From a virus: DNA of 22,337 bases. Under the pieces are notes generated by a model that made no database searches, was not told where the DNA came from, and was given only the letters and a program-made list of their open reading frames with translations. A program made the translations under genes and the position numbers. The stretch is from the IMG/VR virus record IMGVR_UViG_3300032294_001430, positions 1-22,337 of that record; one strand, written 5' to 3'. This document shows positions 1 to 8,350 of this stretch, one piece after another. Position 1 is the first letter of the stretch, and each line of letters begins with the position of its first letter.

Positions 1-2540
1 GATTCTTTTACTAAGAATGCACTAACTCTACTACCAGTTGTTTCTAAGTTTCCAAATATATCATCAAATCTTCTATAAATAGAATTTCCTCTCTTAGCAT
101 ATAAACCATATCCTAAGTTTGCCAATGAATTTCTATCCATACCAATTTGAGTAGATGAAAACGAATCAACCTCACCATATAAACTTGCACCAGTAGGACA
201 CTCAATATTTACAGAACCTTGAGATGGGTATGTAGGATATTCAGTATCTAATATATCTACAAAATTATTTTCTATTTCAGATTCATACGTTGGATTTGTA
301 CTTTCTAATGAAATTGCACTATCCGCATCAACAACACCATCGAAGTTGTTTAAATTACTTTCCAATGTTGCTATTTCTTGTGCATTCAACTCACCTTCAT
401 TATAATTGAAAGTAGAATCTATTGCTACATCATCAAATGTTGATATAGTTGTATCAAAATCATTTCTAAGTGATTCAGGTTTTGTCCATTTAATTTTACT
501 TCTTTCCAAATAGTGAGGTTCAATTAATAAACCTTTTGATACCTTTGCTCTAGCAGGTGCCAAATCATCTAATACATCAAACAAAGATTTATCAATATAT
601 CTTACTAACTGAATGTATTCGTAAATGTTTCTATCAAGTCTTTCAAAGTAATAGTTTCTAAGAACACTTAATTGTTTGTAATTATCTTTATATTCATCCG
701 ATGGGTCTCCAATATAGTTATCAATATTAAAATCTCCAAATGCTTTTAAGATATCCATATTCAACTCCTTAATTGGAGAGAAGAATAATCCTAAACGATT
801 TGAATCTATTGGAGCTCTATCAAATGATTTTTTAGTTGCTCTAACTTTATGTGATAAATTTGTTACTAAAGTTTGTTCTTCAAAACGAATTTTATTAGAA
901 ACATTAAATCCTAAAGATGGAACAGTAGCTGTTACAGTTCTATCGTATGGTGTGTATTGATATGGATATACAGATGCCGAATACATATTATTTGCAAATC
1001 CAAATGGTTCTGTATAACTTTCATTTATTGCTACATTTTTAATAAAAGAGTCAGCTGTTCTATCTTTTGGATATTCAAAATCTAAACGGAATAATAAATC
1101 GGCAGTTGATGCTGTATATGAATTACCATTAATAGCATCAGGAAATAAAGTATGATTTTCAAATTTACTTCTTTGTAAAGTAACAGTCCATAGACGAACC
1201 TCATCAACATTACCCTCAAACCCATTACCACCTATTTGTAAAGTAGAACCAGTTTCCCATTGATTATCAGATGTCAGTAATGACATACTAACAAATGTAT
1301 TTATTCTAATACCATCGGATGTTGCGAACCAAACTTCATATTGTGATTGAGAACCACCATAGTTGTATCTATTTATAGAAATATTTGTATAGTTCTCTAA
1401 TGATACTGGAATATTAATACTTCCTGTTTTAAATTCAGGACCATATACATATTCAACATTATTATCTATATAATAAGTCGATACGGATGCACTAATAAAA
1501 GGTTCATCAAAATATGTTGCTTCACCAACATCACCACCAAAGTTTAATTCTAATGAAGCAAACGAACCAGTAGTTCTAACCAAATCTACCTTCCACTCAC
1601 TTCCAGAAATTATAGTATAAGATGTTTCAGGTAGTTTTGCAGGCTTTATTCTAAATTCAACACAAGCTGGATAATTACCTGTTGTTGGTGCTACTTTCCA
1701 AGGAACTTTAATATTCGAACTACCATTTTGATTTAAACTACCTGTCAAATAAATTGCAGCTGTTCTATCATCGAATGTAAATTTAGTAGTTGCATCTTTT
1801 GTTGGGTCTTGCGGGCCACCAAATTCCATTATTGTCAATAAAGATTGTGGTACACCATAACAAGCCATAATAGCTTTCATTGCTCTACCCGTTCCTTTAT
1901 GTTTTAATAGATATGGTAAGTTATTTAATATTCTTCTCCAAACTTGATTGTTTGCTTCATCAAGAGGCATTGAATATATTTGATTACCTTCTTTGTTAGT
2001 ACCATATACATGCTCCCAAAGGAAATTGGAATTAAAAGCTCTCTTAGTATCCCAACCAAAAGATTCCAAGACAGGACCAACAATTGTATTTATTATATTT
2101 TTGGATTGAAGTTCTCCTAATTTTTTACTATCTCTAAGAGAATTTATATAGGCCCATATTATGTCAAAATGCTGACCTATCATATCCAAAAATACAATGA
2201 AATCATTATTATCATAATCTTCTTGTATAAAAAGAGGAAGATTATTTACTAAATAATTTGAATTGTATCTATCATAATACTCCGCAGATGCAACTATATT
2301 GTTATACCATAATTTAGCTTGGTCTGATGTTGATAAATAATTTACTTTTCTAACTATACCATTTTCGCTAGCATTATCAAATTTAGGATATGCTAATTCA
2401 TTGGTTGATGTATATAAATATTTTTCAAAACCATCAAAGTTTTGTATTATGTTATTGATTTTATTTAATAAAGTGCCAGACTCATCAATTGAATATTGCC
2501 CATATTTTATTGCAATTTCCGTTGTTATATCTAATGAGCT
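1..2540 (-). CDS. Giant tail/baseplate-associated structural protein with LamG-like domain, C-terminus off the window (partial)
   Basis: An uninterrupted minus-strand frame runs from just after the TAA at 2541-2543 to the left edge, about 846 codons. It starts SSLDITTEIAIKYGQYSID and has no ATG, GTG or TTG for about 117 codons; the first candidates are TTG at 2189 and ATG at 2183. It lies in exactly the same frame as the 786-residue protein before it. Visible parts are a helical region (LFLDMIGQHFDIIWAYI-like residues near 2150-2200), a stretch including VWRRILNNLPYLLKHKGTG around 1890-1960, then a beta-rich LamG/concanavalin-like domain at about 1150-1790 ending in GNVDEVRLWTV, then a helical region (NYYFERLDRNIYEYI). 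From memory, proteins of this kind in T4-like phages of Bacteroidota are single polypeptides that include the preceding ORF. I infer a virion tail protein, possibly glycan-binding through LamG. The start is unresolved. Confidence 0.75.
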
Positions 2541-2543
2541 TTA
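2541..2543 (-). other. In-frame TAA between two ORFs of one probable polypeptide
   Basis: On the coding strand the context is AAT ACT TAA AGC TCA TTA. The frame is open on both sides: 786 codons before and at least 846 after. No start codon or ribosome-binding-like sequence suits the second ORF. The nearest ATG (in AAATATGGGC) is in another frame and stops after 12 codons. Every other gene pair in this block has a clear start overlapping or just after the preceding stop. The stop could be a readthrough site, a nonsense mutation or assembly error, or a gene split with a non-canonical start. Confidence 0.75.
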
Positions 2544-4901
2544 AGTATTGAGTACTTCATTACCTTCTATTTCAGGTGTGAAAATTCCCATAGAATCTTC
2601 TGTAAGAATATAACCTGTATCAAATGTTTGTCCTATAAGCGCTTGATATTCTATAATATATTTTTCAAGTATACCAATTTTATAAATAAAATTATTTACC
2701 CTTTCTTCGGCAGACCCAAAATTTACATAATTACCCCAAGCATAATCAGAACCACTTACATATTGAATATTTAATTTAGAAGTATCAATTCCTTTCGATG
2801 ATACATAATTGTTATATAATAGGTTAGATGAATAAGAACCACTTGCTACTAATTCATCAAACACTTGATATCCAATTCCATTATCAACATCTAAAGAAAA
2901 ATTAGGCCCTCTTAATGGCGGACAGTTTTGAGTGGTATCTCCAATCAAACGTACAGTATCAATTATTGGATTTGCTAAAATTTTAGAAACCCAAACTTGT
3001 TGATTTGTTTGTACTGAAGTTGGTAGTGGCTCGTATAATTTTAATATTAAAGAATTTTGACTACCCGTCCATGTTGTAATTAATTTGTTATCACCATCAC
3101 CAAAGTGTAAAAGGTGAGTTAAGTATTTAGAGTTTTTTTCTCTTAATATACTTCTATCAAATTGATTTATAAAGCCTTCCGCTATTCTATTAATAGCAAC
3201 GTTTCTTGGTATAGTAAAATTACTCTTTACAAATTTAATAGTAATAAATTCCTCTTTACCAACAACAGTTTCAATACCGCTAATATTATATGGTACTAAT
3301 TTTAAATTTAATACAATATTATTTTGGTCTTCTGCTATATTATTACCACCAAGTTCTATTAACTTCTTTATGTTTAATCTAACCTTTCCGTTTGGTGATA
3401 CCTGTGTATAATTAGTGCCATTGAATATTCTAACATAATCGGTATTTACTGATTCGTATGATATTTCAAAATTAACATCAGTTCCAACAAAATCAGGTCC
3501 GATTAGTTCAGATGGATATGATATATTTCTAATATCAGGTACACCAACAAAAACTTCGTTTACAACATTTAAAGTAAATTCAATCGGAGTTCCATCAAAA
3601 TTTCCATTAGTTGATAAAACACCTAAGCCTGTTTTTTTAGTTGTAGATGGTACTAATACCACTCTATAATTTCCTATATTTTCAATAGCGGATGCTGGAA
3701 TTGTTACAAATATTCCAGGTTGTAAATTTGGCTCTTGGTTTAACTTTGTGTATTTATATACTTTATCACCTATATAAATAGCTACATCGGATACTACACC
3801 ATTCTTAATTATACCAATAGGTATATCCGATTTTTCGTTTATATTATATTTTCTATTACTTTCTTTATTTGAAAATTCAATAGATGGTAACAATCTAGTA
3901 GTTGGTGCAGCTACTGTTGTTATTGATATTTTTGTGTTACCGGCAACTTCAAATTGTAAAAATACACTTGAATTTGTAATTGTGTTATTTAAAAGACCGG
4001 AAGCCGCAGTAGCAGCATCTGGAAGTACTTCTTCTACCTGTCCATTTGCATTTGTAACTATAATTTTTGATATTATATGACTTTGTAAATCGGAAGATGA
4101 TATAGATATTTCACTTCCAATTTTTTCAGTATATGTATATACTCTACCGGTAGTTAAAGTATCGGCAACCATACCATTTGAATATAAAACAGAATCAGTA
4201 ATACCTTCTATATCAATTGTAATAGTTGCATTTAAATCTACGGGATTTGCCTCTATTGGTACTTGTCCTTTTTCTAAATTAAAATTTATATCAATTATTT
4301 GGCTAGCAGTATCGTATTGAAATATTTGTATTTCTTCGTTTTTATAATACTCTACTATTATTTGAAACGGAGGTGTATTGGTATATATAGGTTGATTTGT
4401 AGGTCCTAATGGTTCGTTATAATTTGGTAATAATCTATTTTGATATCCAATTAAACTATCTCCTAAATTTATATTAAAATCTAAATTACTAAAATTAAAA
4501 TTAAGATTAGGTACTGCTTTAAATACATATTTTTCATTTGATTTAAATCCAGATTTTTCTACAGTAATTGTTTTACTACCTACCTTTAACAAATCATGTA
4601 CAGATATATCTAATTTATCTGTTGTTCTTTTAAATGTATTTTCAGAATTTACAAGTATTTGTGATTCTTGATTTGATTTTACATTTACTATTACATTACT
4701 ATTTGCATTTATAGTACCGTATGCATTTGGATTTGTTGTGATAGGAATTATCACATTAGTTGGAGTTGATGTGGCTACTCCACCACCACCACCCCCACCA
4801 AAAGACACAGATGTATCACTAATACTACTAAGTACACTTGCAGGGTTTGTTCCCTCTAACGAAAAATCATCCCCGAATATTCCATAATTTGCTTCTGCCA
4901 T
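2541..4901 (-). CDS. Large beta-rich tail structural protein, N-terminal part of a probable longer protein
   Basis: A 786-residue protein starting MAEANYGIFGDDF, with ATG at 4901 lying 15 nt after the previous stop. Residues 35-41 are a run of seven glycines, followed by a Thr/Pro/Asn-rich stretch and a long series of beta-strand-rich segments that look like repeated Ig-like domains (residues about 50-560). A segment around 600-660 contains LYEPLP and QQVWVSKI, resembling the KVWISEISPSRTELRL segment of the neighbouring 433-residue protein. The last about 60 residues (SAEERVNNFIYKIGILEKYI) look helical. No enzyme motif was seen. Its place at the end of the baseplate operon suggests a tail or fibre-attachment role. 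It ends at a TAA after which the same frame stays open for at least another 846 codons, so this may be only the N-terminal part of the functional product. Confidence 0.7.
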   Translation of the reverse strand: MAEANYGIFGDDFSLEGTNPASVLSSISDTSVSFGGGGGGGVATSTPTNVIIPITTNPNAYGTINANSNVIVNVKSNQESQILVNSENTFKRTTDKLDISVHDLLKVGSKTITVEKSGFKSNEKYVFKAVPNLNFNFSNLDFNINLGDSLIGYQNRLLPNYNEPLGPTNQPIYTNTPPFQIIVEYYKNEEIQIFQYDTASQIIDINFNLEKGQVPIEANPVDLNATITIDIEGITDSVLYSNGMVADTLTTGRVYTYTEKIGSEISISSSDLQSHIISKIIVTNANGQVEEVLPDAATAASGLLNNTITNSSVFLQFEVAGNTKISITTVAAPTTRLLPSIEFSNKESNRKYNINEKSDIPIGIIKNGVVSDVAIYIGDKVYKYTKLNQEPNLQPGIFVTIPASAIENIGNYRVVLVPSTTKKTGLGVLSTNGNFDGTPIEFTLNVVNEVFVGVPDIRNISYPSELIGPDFVGTDVNFEISYESVNTDYVRIFNGTNYTQVSPNGKVRLNIKKLIELGGNNIAEDQNNIVLNLKLVPYNISGIETVVGKEEFITIKFVKSNFTIPRNVAINRIAEGFINQFDRSILREKNSKYLTHLLHFGDGDNKLITTWTGSQNSLILKLYEPLPTSVQTNQQVWVSKILANPIIDTVRLIGDTTQNCPPLRGPNFSLDVDNGIGYQVFDELVASGSYSSNLLYNNYVSSKGIDTSKLNIQYVSGSDYAWGNYVNFGSAEERVNNFIYKIGILEKYIIEYQALIGQTFDTGYILTEDSMGIFTPEIEGNEVLNT

Positions 4902-4916
4902 TACTTAATAAATATT

Positions 4917-6218
4917 TTATTGTATATTTTCTCTACCACCTTCGTAAATTCTATCTCTACCAATTCTACCATCACCACGATCAACTTCCGTAAAACCACC
5001 ACCAGTGAAACCACCACCACCTCCACCAGTAGATGGACCAGGTGTTTCTATTATAATTGGTAATACATCGATATCATTATCCGGTGGTACTTCTATTGTT
5101 TTAATTTCCCCAGTTTTTGGATTTTCTACTTCAACAGGTTGTACAATCACTTTAGGTGGAGTATCTGTTGGAAACTCTACTGCTATCTTTTTCTTAAATT
5201 GTAATTTCTTTTCGCTTTGTGTTGGCTTCTCTATTATAACTGTTTTAAGTTCAGGTACTTTAGTATCAATTTGTATATCAGATGATTTTGATTGTAATAT
5301 AGATGTCGCATCATCCATACTAGCAATATTAGCATTTATAGATGTAGCGGATAATTGTTCGTCTTTTTGAGATAAATAAAAATTAATAGAATTAACAATA
5401 AGTTCCGATAATCGTTTTACTATTGTATTTTCTGCTAATTGTAATCTTGGTTTTGTTTTTCTTGGTTTACCATAATTTAAATCTTTAACATCGGATATTC
5501 TATTTGTAAATTCATAATATGCAGATTCTACAAATTTTTTATGTACGTTAGCACTAAATGAATCGAAATTAAAAATTTTATACTCCGTTTTTAATTTTTC
5601 ATACCATCCCTGTCCGTATGTATTTTTTATAAAATCATCAATTACAGAAGGATTTATAGATTCAACCAATCTTAATGCATTATAAATTATGTCATTTCTA
5701 AAATCACCATTATTATAGAATATATCAAATCTTTCTTTTATATCATCTATATTTGGACTTTTTTCTAATGGGAATAATCTAAGTTCTGTTCTGGATGGTG
5801 ATATCTCACTAATCCAAACTTTATCATCTAATTTATAAGACCCAAGTCTTTTATTTATAAGAGAAATTTGTGTTTTAAATAATCCATTTTCATATCCAGC
5901 TTCTTTTATCAATCTTTCAACATCAATAAAATATTCAGATGGTAAATTGTTTTTGGTTAAAACAGTACCTTCAGCTAATAAAAAATAATCACTTATATTT
6001 TCAGTTGTAAGAGATATATATCTAACTAAACCATTATTTTTTTGCGGTAATTGATTTTCAGAAAAATCATACATAATAAATTCAATAACATCATCTTCGC
6101 TTAATCCAAAAAAAGACTGTAAATCGCCTTGCTCAAATATTTTTCTATCATTTGGGTTAATTCGATAAGCTTTGTTTTGAATTATTTCTTTAAAATTTCT
6201 TAATCCCGATGCTGCCAT
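4917..6218 (-). CDS. Virion structural protein with Gly-rich C-terminal tail (function unknown)
   Basis: A 433-residue protein starting MAASGLRNFKEIIQ; the ATG lies 19 nt after the stop of the 340-residue gene. The N-terminal half (about 1-260) is a mixed alpha/beta region with KVWISEISPSRTELRL near residue 135, a motif I associate with tail proteins of Bacteroidota T4-like phages. Residues about 290-390 are Lys/Pro/Val-rich and probably extended. The C-terminus from 398 is a glycine block (six Gly, FT, three Gly) followed by a charged Arg/Asp/Gly tail. There is no signal peptide, membrane segment or catalytic motif. It sits between the coiled-coil protein and the giant tail protein, so a baseplate-periphery or fibre-attachment role is inferred. 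Part of the Gly-rich region is antisense to a spurious plus-strand frame. Confidence 0.65.
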   Translation of the reverse strand: MAASGLRNFKEIIQNKAYRINPNDRKIFEQGDLQSFFGLSEDDVIEFIMYDFSENQLPQKNNGLVRYISLTTENISDYFLLAEGTVLTKNNLPSEYFIDVERLIKEAGYENGLFKTQISLINKRLGSYKLDDKVWISEISPSRTELRLFPLEKSPNIDDIKERFDIFYNNGDFRNDIIYNALRLVESINPSVIDDFIKNTYGQGWYEKLKTEYKIFNFDSFSANVHKKFVESAYYEFTNRISDVKDLNYGKPRKTKPRLQLAENTIVKRLSELIVNSINFYLSQKDEQLSATSINANIASMDDATSILQSKSSDIQIDTKVPELKTVIIEKPTQSEKKLQFKKKIAVEFPTDTPPKVIVQPVEVENPKTGEIKTIEVPPDNDIDVLPIIIETPGPSTGGGGGGFTGGGFTEVDRGDGRIGRDRIYEGGRENIQ

Positions 6219-6237
6219 ATTTTATTTTTTATTAATA

Positions 6238-7260
6238 TTACCCACTCCAACTAGTTCCAACTTGTTTTTGAATTGAAACAGATACATTTACATTTGATTT
6301 TTGAGATTTAACAATTAAGCTACCTTTATATTCAGTATCACCCAATAAAGTAACACCAGCTGAAGGTCTGAAACTATCTATTTTTGATGGGATTGTTTTT
6401 ACAGTGAAAAACTTCGTTTGCTTTGGTTGTAGTGTGAATGATGCAATTTTTTCAAAAGAACCTATAGTCTGTCCACTTTCTTCAAACGTAAGTGTTATTG
6501 GTTCTCTTGAGAAATTATAAACTTCAACATCAGGCCCATTTATCCATTGTCCATTACCATCATCTTTTGCTCTAGCTCTATAAGTTAAATCTCCAAATTG
6601 AGGTGAGCCTTTTTGTACACTCTTAACAGAGAAATCCATACCAACTTTTGCACCTTCTGCAATTTTAGCTTGCTTACCTTCTAATATTTCTCTATATTGG
6701 TCGTTTTGTTCTTTTAATGATTGATTACGAGCAGTAAGAGAAACTCTTTGTATAGCTTCAGCAGTACCTCTTTGTATAGAATTTTGTAAATCAACAACGG
6801 TAGATGATATTTTTATATTAGATTGGTTTAATTGGTTTTCAAATGATGCTACTAATATTTTTTGAGCATCAACATCAACTCTTAAACTTTCAGAAACAAT
6901 TTCAAGTTCACTAACTTTAGCCGTTAAATCAACTACTATTGTATTTAATCTAATTACTTCTTCAGTCAAATCGATTACCGATTGTGTTACTTCATTATAA
7001 ACAGGCCTAGGAACATCATCATCCAATGGTGGTGGTTCAGCTGGTATCAATTCAAATATACGAGTATCTACTGATTTTATTAAATCATTTTCATTATATT
7101 TGGGATTTGATAACTTTCCAAAAATTACACCATCTAATTCATTTTCTTCGTTAAATTGATACGAATTTTCGCTGGTTTTAGGCACAACCAAAGACCCACT
7201 TTTACTTATATCATCAAGTAAACTTAAGTTTCGTAATCCTGAGTTTTGTATTCTTCTCAT
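6238..7260 (-). CDS. Coiled-coil virion structural protein (function unknown)
   Basis: A 340-residue protein starting MRRIQNSGLRNLSLLDD. The ATG at 7260 is 1 nt after the stop of the 362-residue gene, so translation is probably coupled. Residues about 1-85 are extended and end in a Pro/Asp-rich hinge (EPPPLDDDVPRP). Residues about 90-200 have a long heptad pattern (VIDLTEEVIRLNTIVVDL and onward), a likely trimeric or dimeric coiled coil. Residues about 205-340 are beta-rich and look like an Ig-like or jelly-roll head, ending GTSWSG. A rod plus C-terminal beta head suggests a short fibre or baseplate spike-like component. I do not recognise the family by name. Confidence 0.65.
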   Translation of the reverse strand: MRRIQNSGLRNLSLLDDISKSGSLVVPKTSENSYQFNEENELDGVIFGKLSNPKYNENDLIKSVDTRIFELIPAEPPPLDDDVPRPVYNEVTQSVIDLTEEVIRLNTIVVDLTAKVSELEIVSESLRVDVDAQKILVASFENQLNQSNIKISSTVVDLQNSIQRGTAEAIQRVSLTARNQSLKEQNDQYREILEGKQAKIAEGAKVGMDFSVKSVQKGSPQFGDLTYRARAKDDGNGQWINGPDVEVYNFSREPITLTFEESGQTIGSFEKIASFTLQPKQTKFFTVKTIPSKIDSFRPSAGVTLLGDTEYKGSLIVKSQKSNVNVSVSIQKQVGTSWSG

Positions 7261-7261
7261 T

Positions 7262-8350
7262 TTAACTATTTGTAATGCTAAATGTTATTTTATTATCGTA
7301 ATATTTTACATCACCATCCATATCAACTTTAAATTCTATTTTATAAACTCTACCAGTTTCCCAATTCGATAAATTTAATTTGATGTAATTTCCTTCCAAA
7401 TCACAACTAATTTTTGAATATTCACTAAAAGGAATTATAACATCATCCGATGCAAAGTCTTTAATTTGATAATACGTTGTTAGTGGAAGATATTTTATAT
7501 CATTATATGCAAATTGATTTGCAAATGTTTTTAAAGGATATAGTTCTCTACCAAATATTCTTATTTTTGGATTAGTACCTTTTTTATATTCATTTTTAAA
7601 GTTCCTAACATCAACTTTTATATCAGAAGCTGTCAATGGTAATAATGAACCTGTTATATATGATTGGTCATCCCAACCTACTCTAATTTTTGGTTGGTAT
7701 ATTGTAAAAGTTTCTTTACTAAATAATCTTAATATTCCATAGTCTTGCGTATCACTTTCTATGTTTTCAGGAAACAAAGTTGAATTAGCAAATTTTAGCA
7801 TTAATCCATCGTTTGGAATAGAACCAGTCATCCACACTTTTAAAAAAGGTTTAATATCCATATTGATATCACCTCTTTCATAATTAAAATTTTGAGATGC
7901 ACTATATCTTGTCCACCAAGTACCACCACTTCCATCGTTTATACTTGCGGTTGTGAATGAGTTAAAATCATTATCTAACCAATTTACTTTTGTATCACCC
8001 TCTCTATAATTCCAAGTAACACCCTTAGTGGTTATGGCATCAAATCTAGTACCAATTCCCATTTCCCAACTGCCAGATATTGGATTTGCATGTATAGTAT
8101 ATTCTAATGGTATTTCTTCAGTTTGAGATTCTTTCAACATTAATGTTGCTTCACTCATACCAATACTTCCATTTACCAATGAAGCAGATAGGTAACCTAA
8201 ATCAAATTTTAGTAAAGCATGAGATACATCTTTTACATTACCAAAGTAAACTTTACTAACTTCCAATATTTCATCCAAACCAGTGTTTTGATTTGGTTGT
8301 TGTAAATATACCGTTGCATCTTTTGATGCTGTTAAAAAATAGTATGCCAT
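7262..8350 (-). CDS. Virion protein with DNRLRE-like (carbohydrate-binding type) domain
   Basis: A 362-residue protein starting MAYYFLTASKDATVYLQQP. The ATG overlaps the stop of the gp6-like gene by 1 nt (TAATG). The N-terminal about 200 residues follow a DNRLRE-domain pattern: an early D-A-T-V-Y strand, N-x-G-L-D-E, HALLKFDLGYL, a SEATLML strand, SGSWEMGIGTRFD, then GVTWNYRE, and later IPNDGLMLKFA. In bacteria that domain family occurs in secreted cell-surface proteins and has been linked to polysaccharide binding. The C-terminal about 140 residues are beta-rich. Placement directly after gp6 in the baseplate operon implies a structural baseplate component. Glycan binding is inference. Confidence 0.65.
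   Translation of the reverse strand: MAYYFLTASKDATVYLQQPNQNTGLDEILEVSKVYFGNVKDVSHALLKFDLGYLSASLVNGSIGMSEATLMLKESQTEEIPLEYTIHANPISGSWEMGIGTRFDAITTKGVTWNYREGDTKVNWLDNDFNSFTTASINDGSGGTWWTRYSASQNFNYERGDINMDIKPFLKVWMTGSIPNDGLMLKFANSTLFPENIESDTQDYGILRLFSKETFTIYQPKIRVGWDDQSYITGSLLPLTASDIKVDVRNFKNEYKKGTNPKIRIFGRELYPLKTFANQFAYNDIKYLPLTTYYQIKDFASDDVIIPFSEYSKISCDLEGNYIKLNLSNWETGRVYKIEFKVDMDGDVKYYDNKITFSITNS

Noticed and set aside
2541-2543. TAA reassigned to an amino acid genome-wide
   Set aside because: TAA ends most of the well-supported genes here, including gp6 and gp25, and TAG (18434) and TGA (21977) also act as stops.
4907-4915. ATATTTATT near the start of the 786-residue gene, as a fifth promoter
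   Set aside because: It is only 5 nt from the ATG, differs in the last base, lacks the extension, and lies in a 15-nt gap inside an operon; more likely A/T-rich start context.
5005-5370. Plus-strand 121-codon frame
   Set aside because: Antisense to the Gly-rich C-terminus of the 433-residue protein; the run of prolines is the reverse reading of Gly codons. All other plus-strand frames in the window are likewise inside convincing minus-strand genes.
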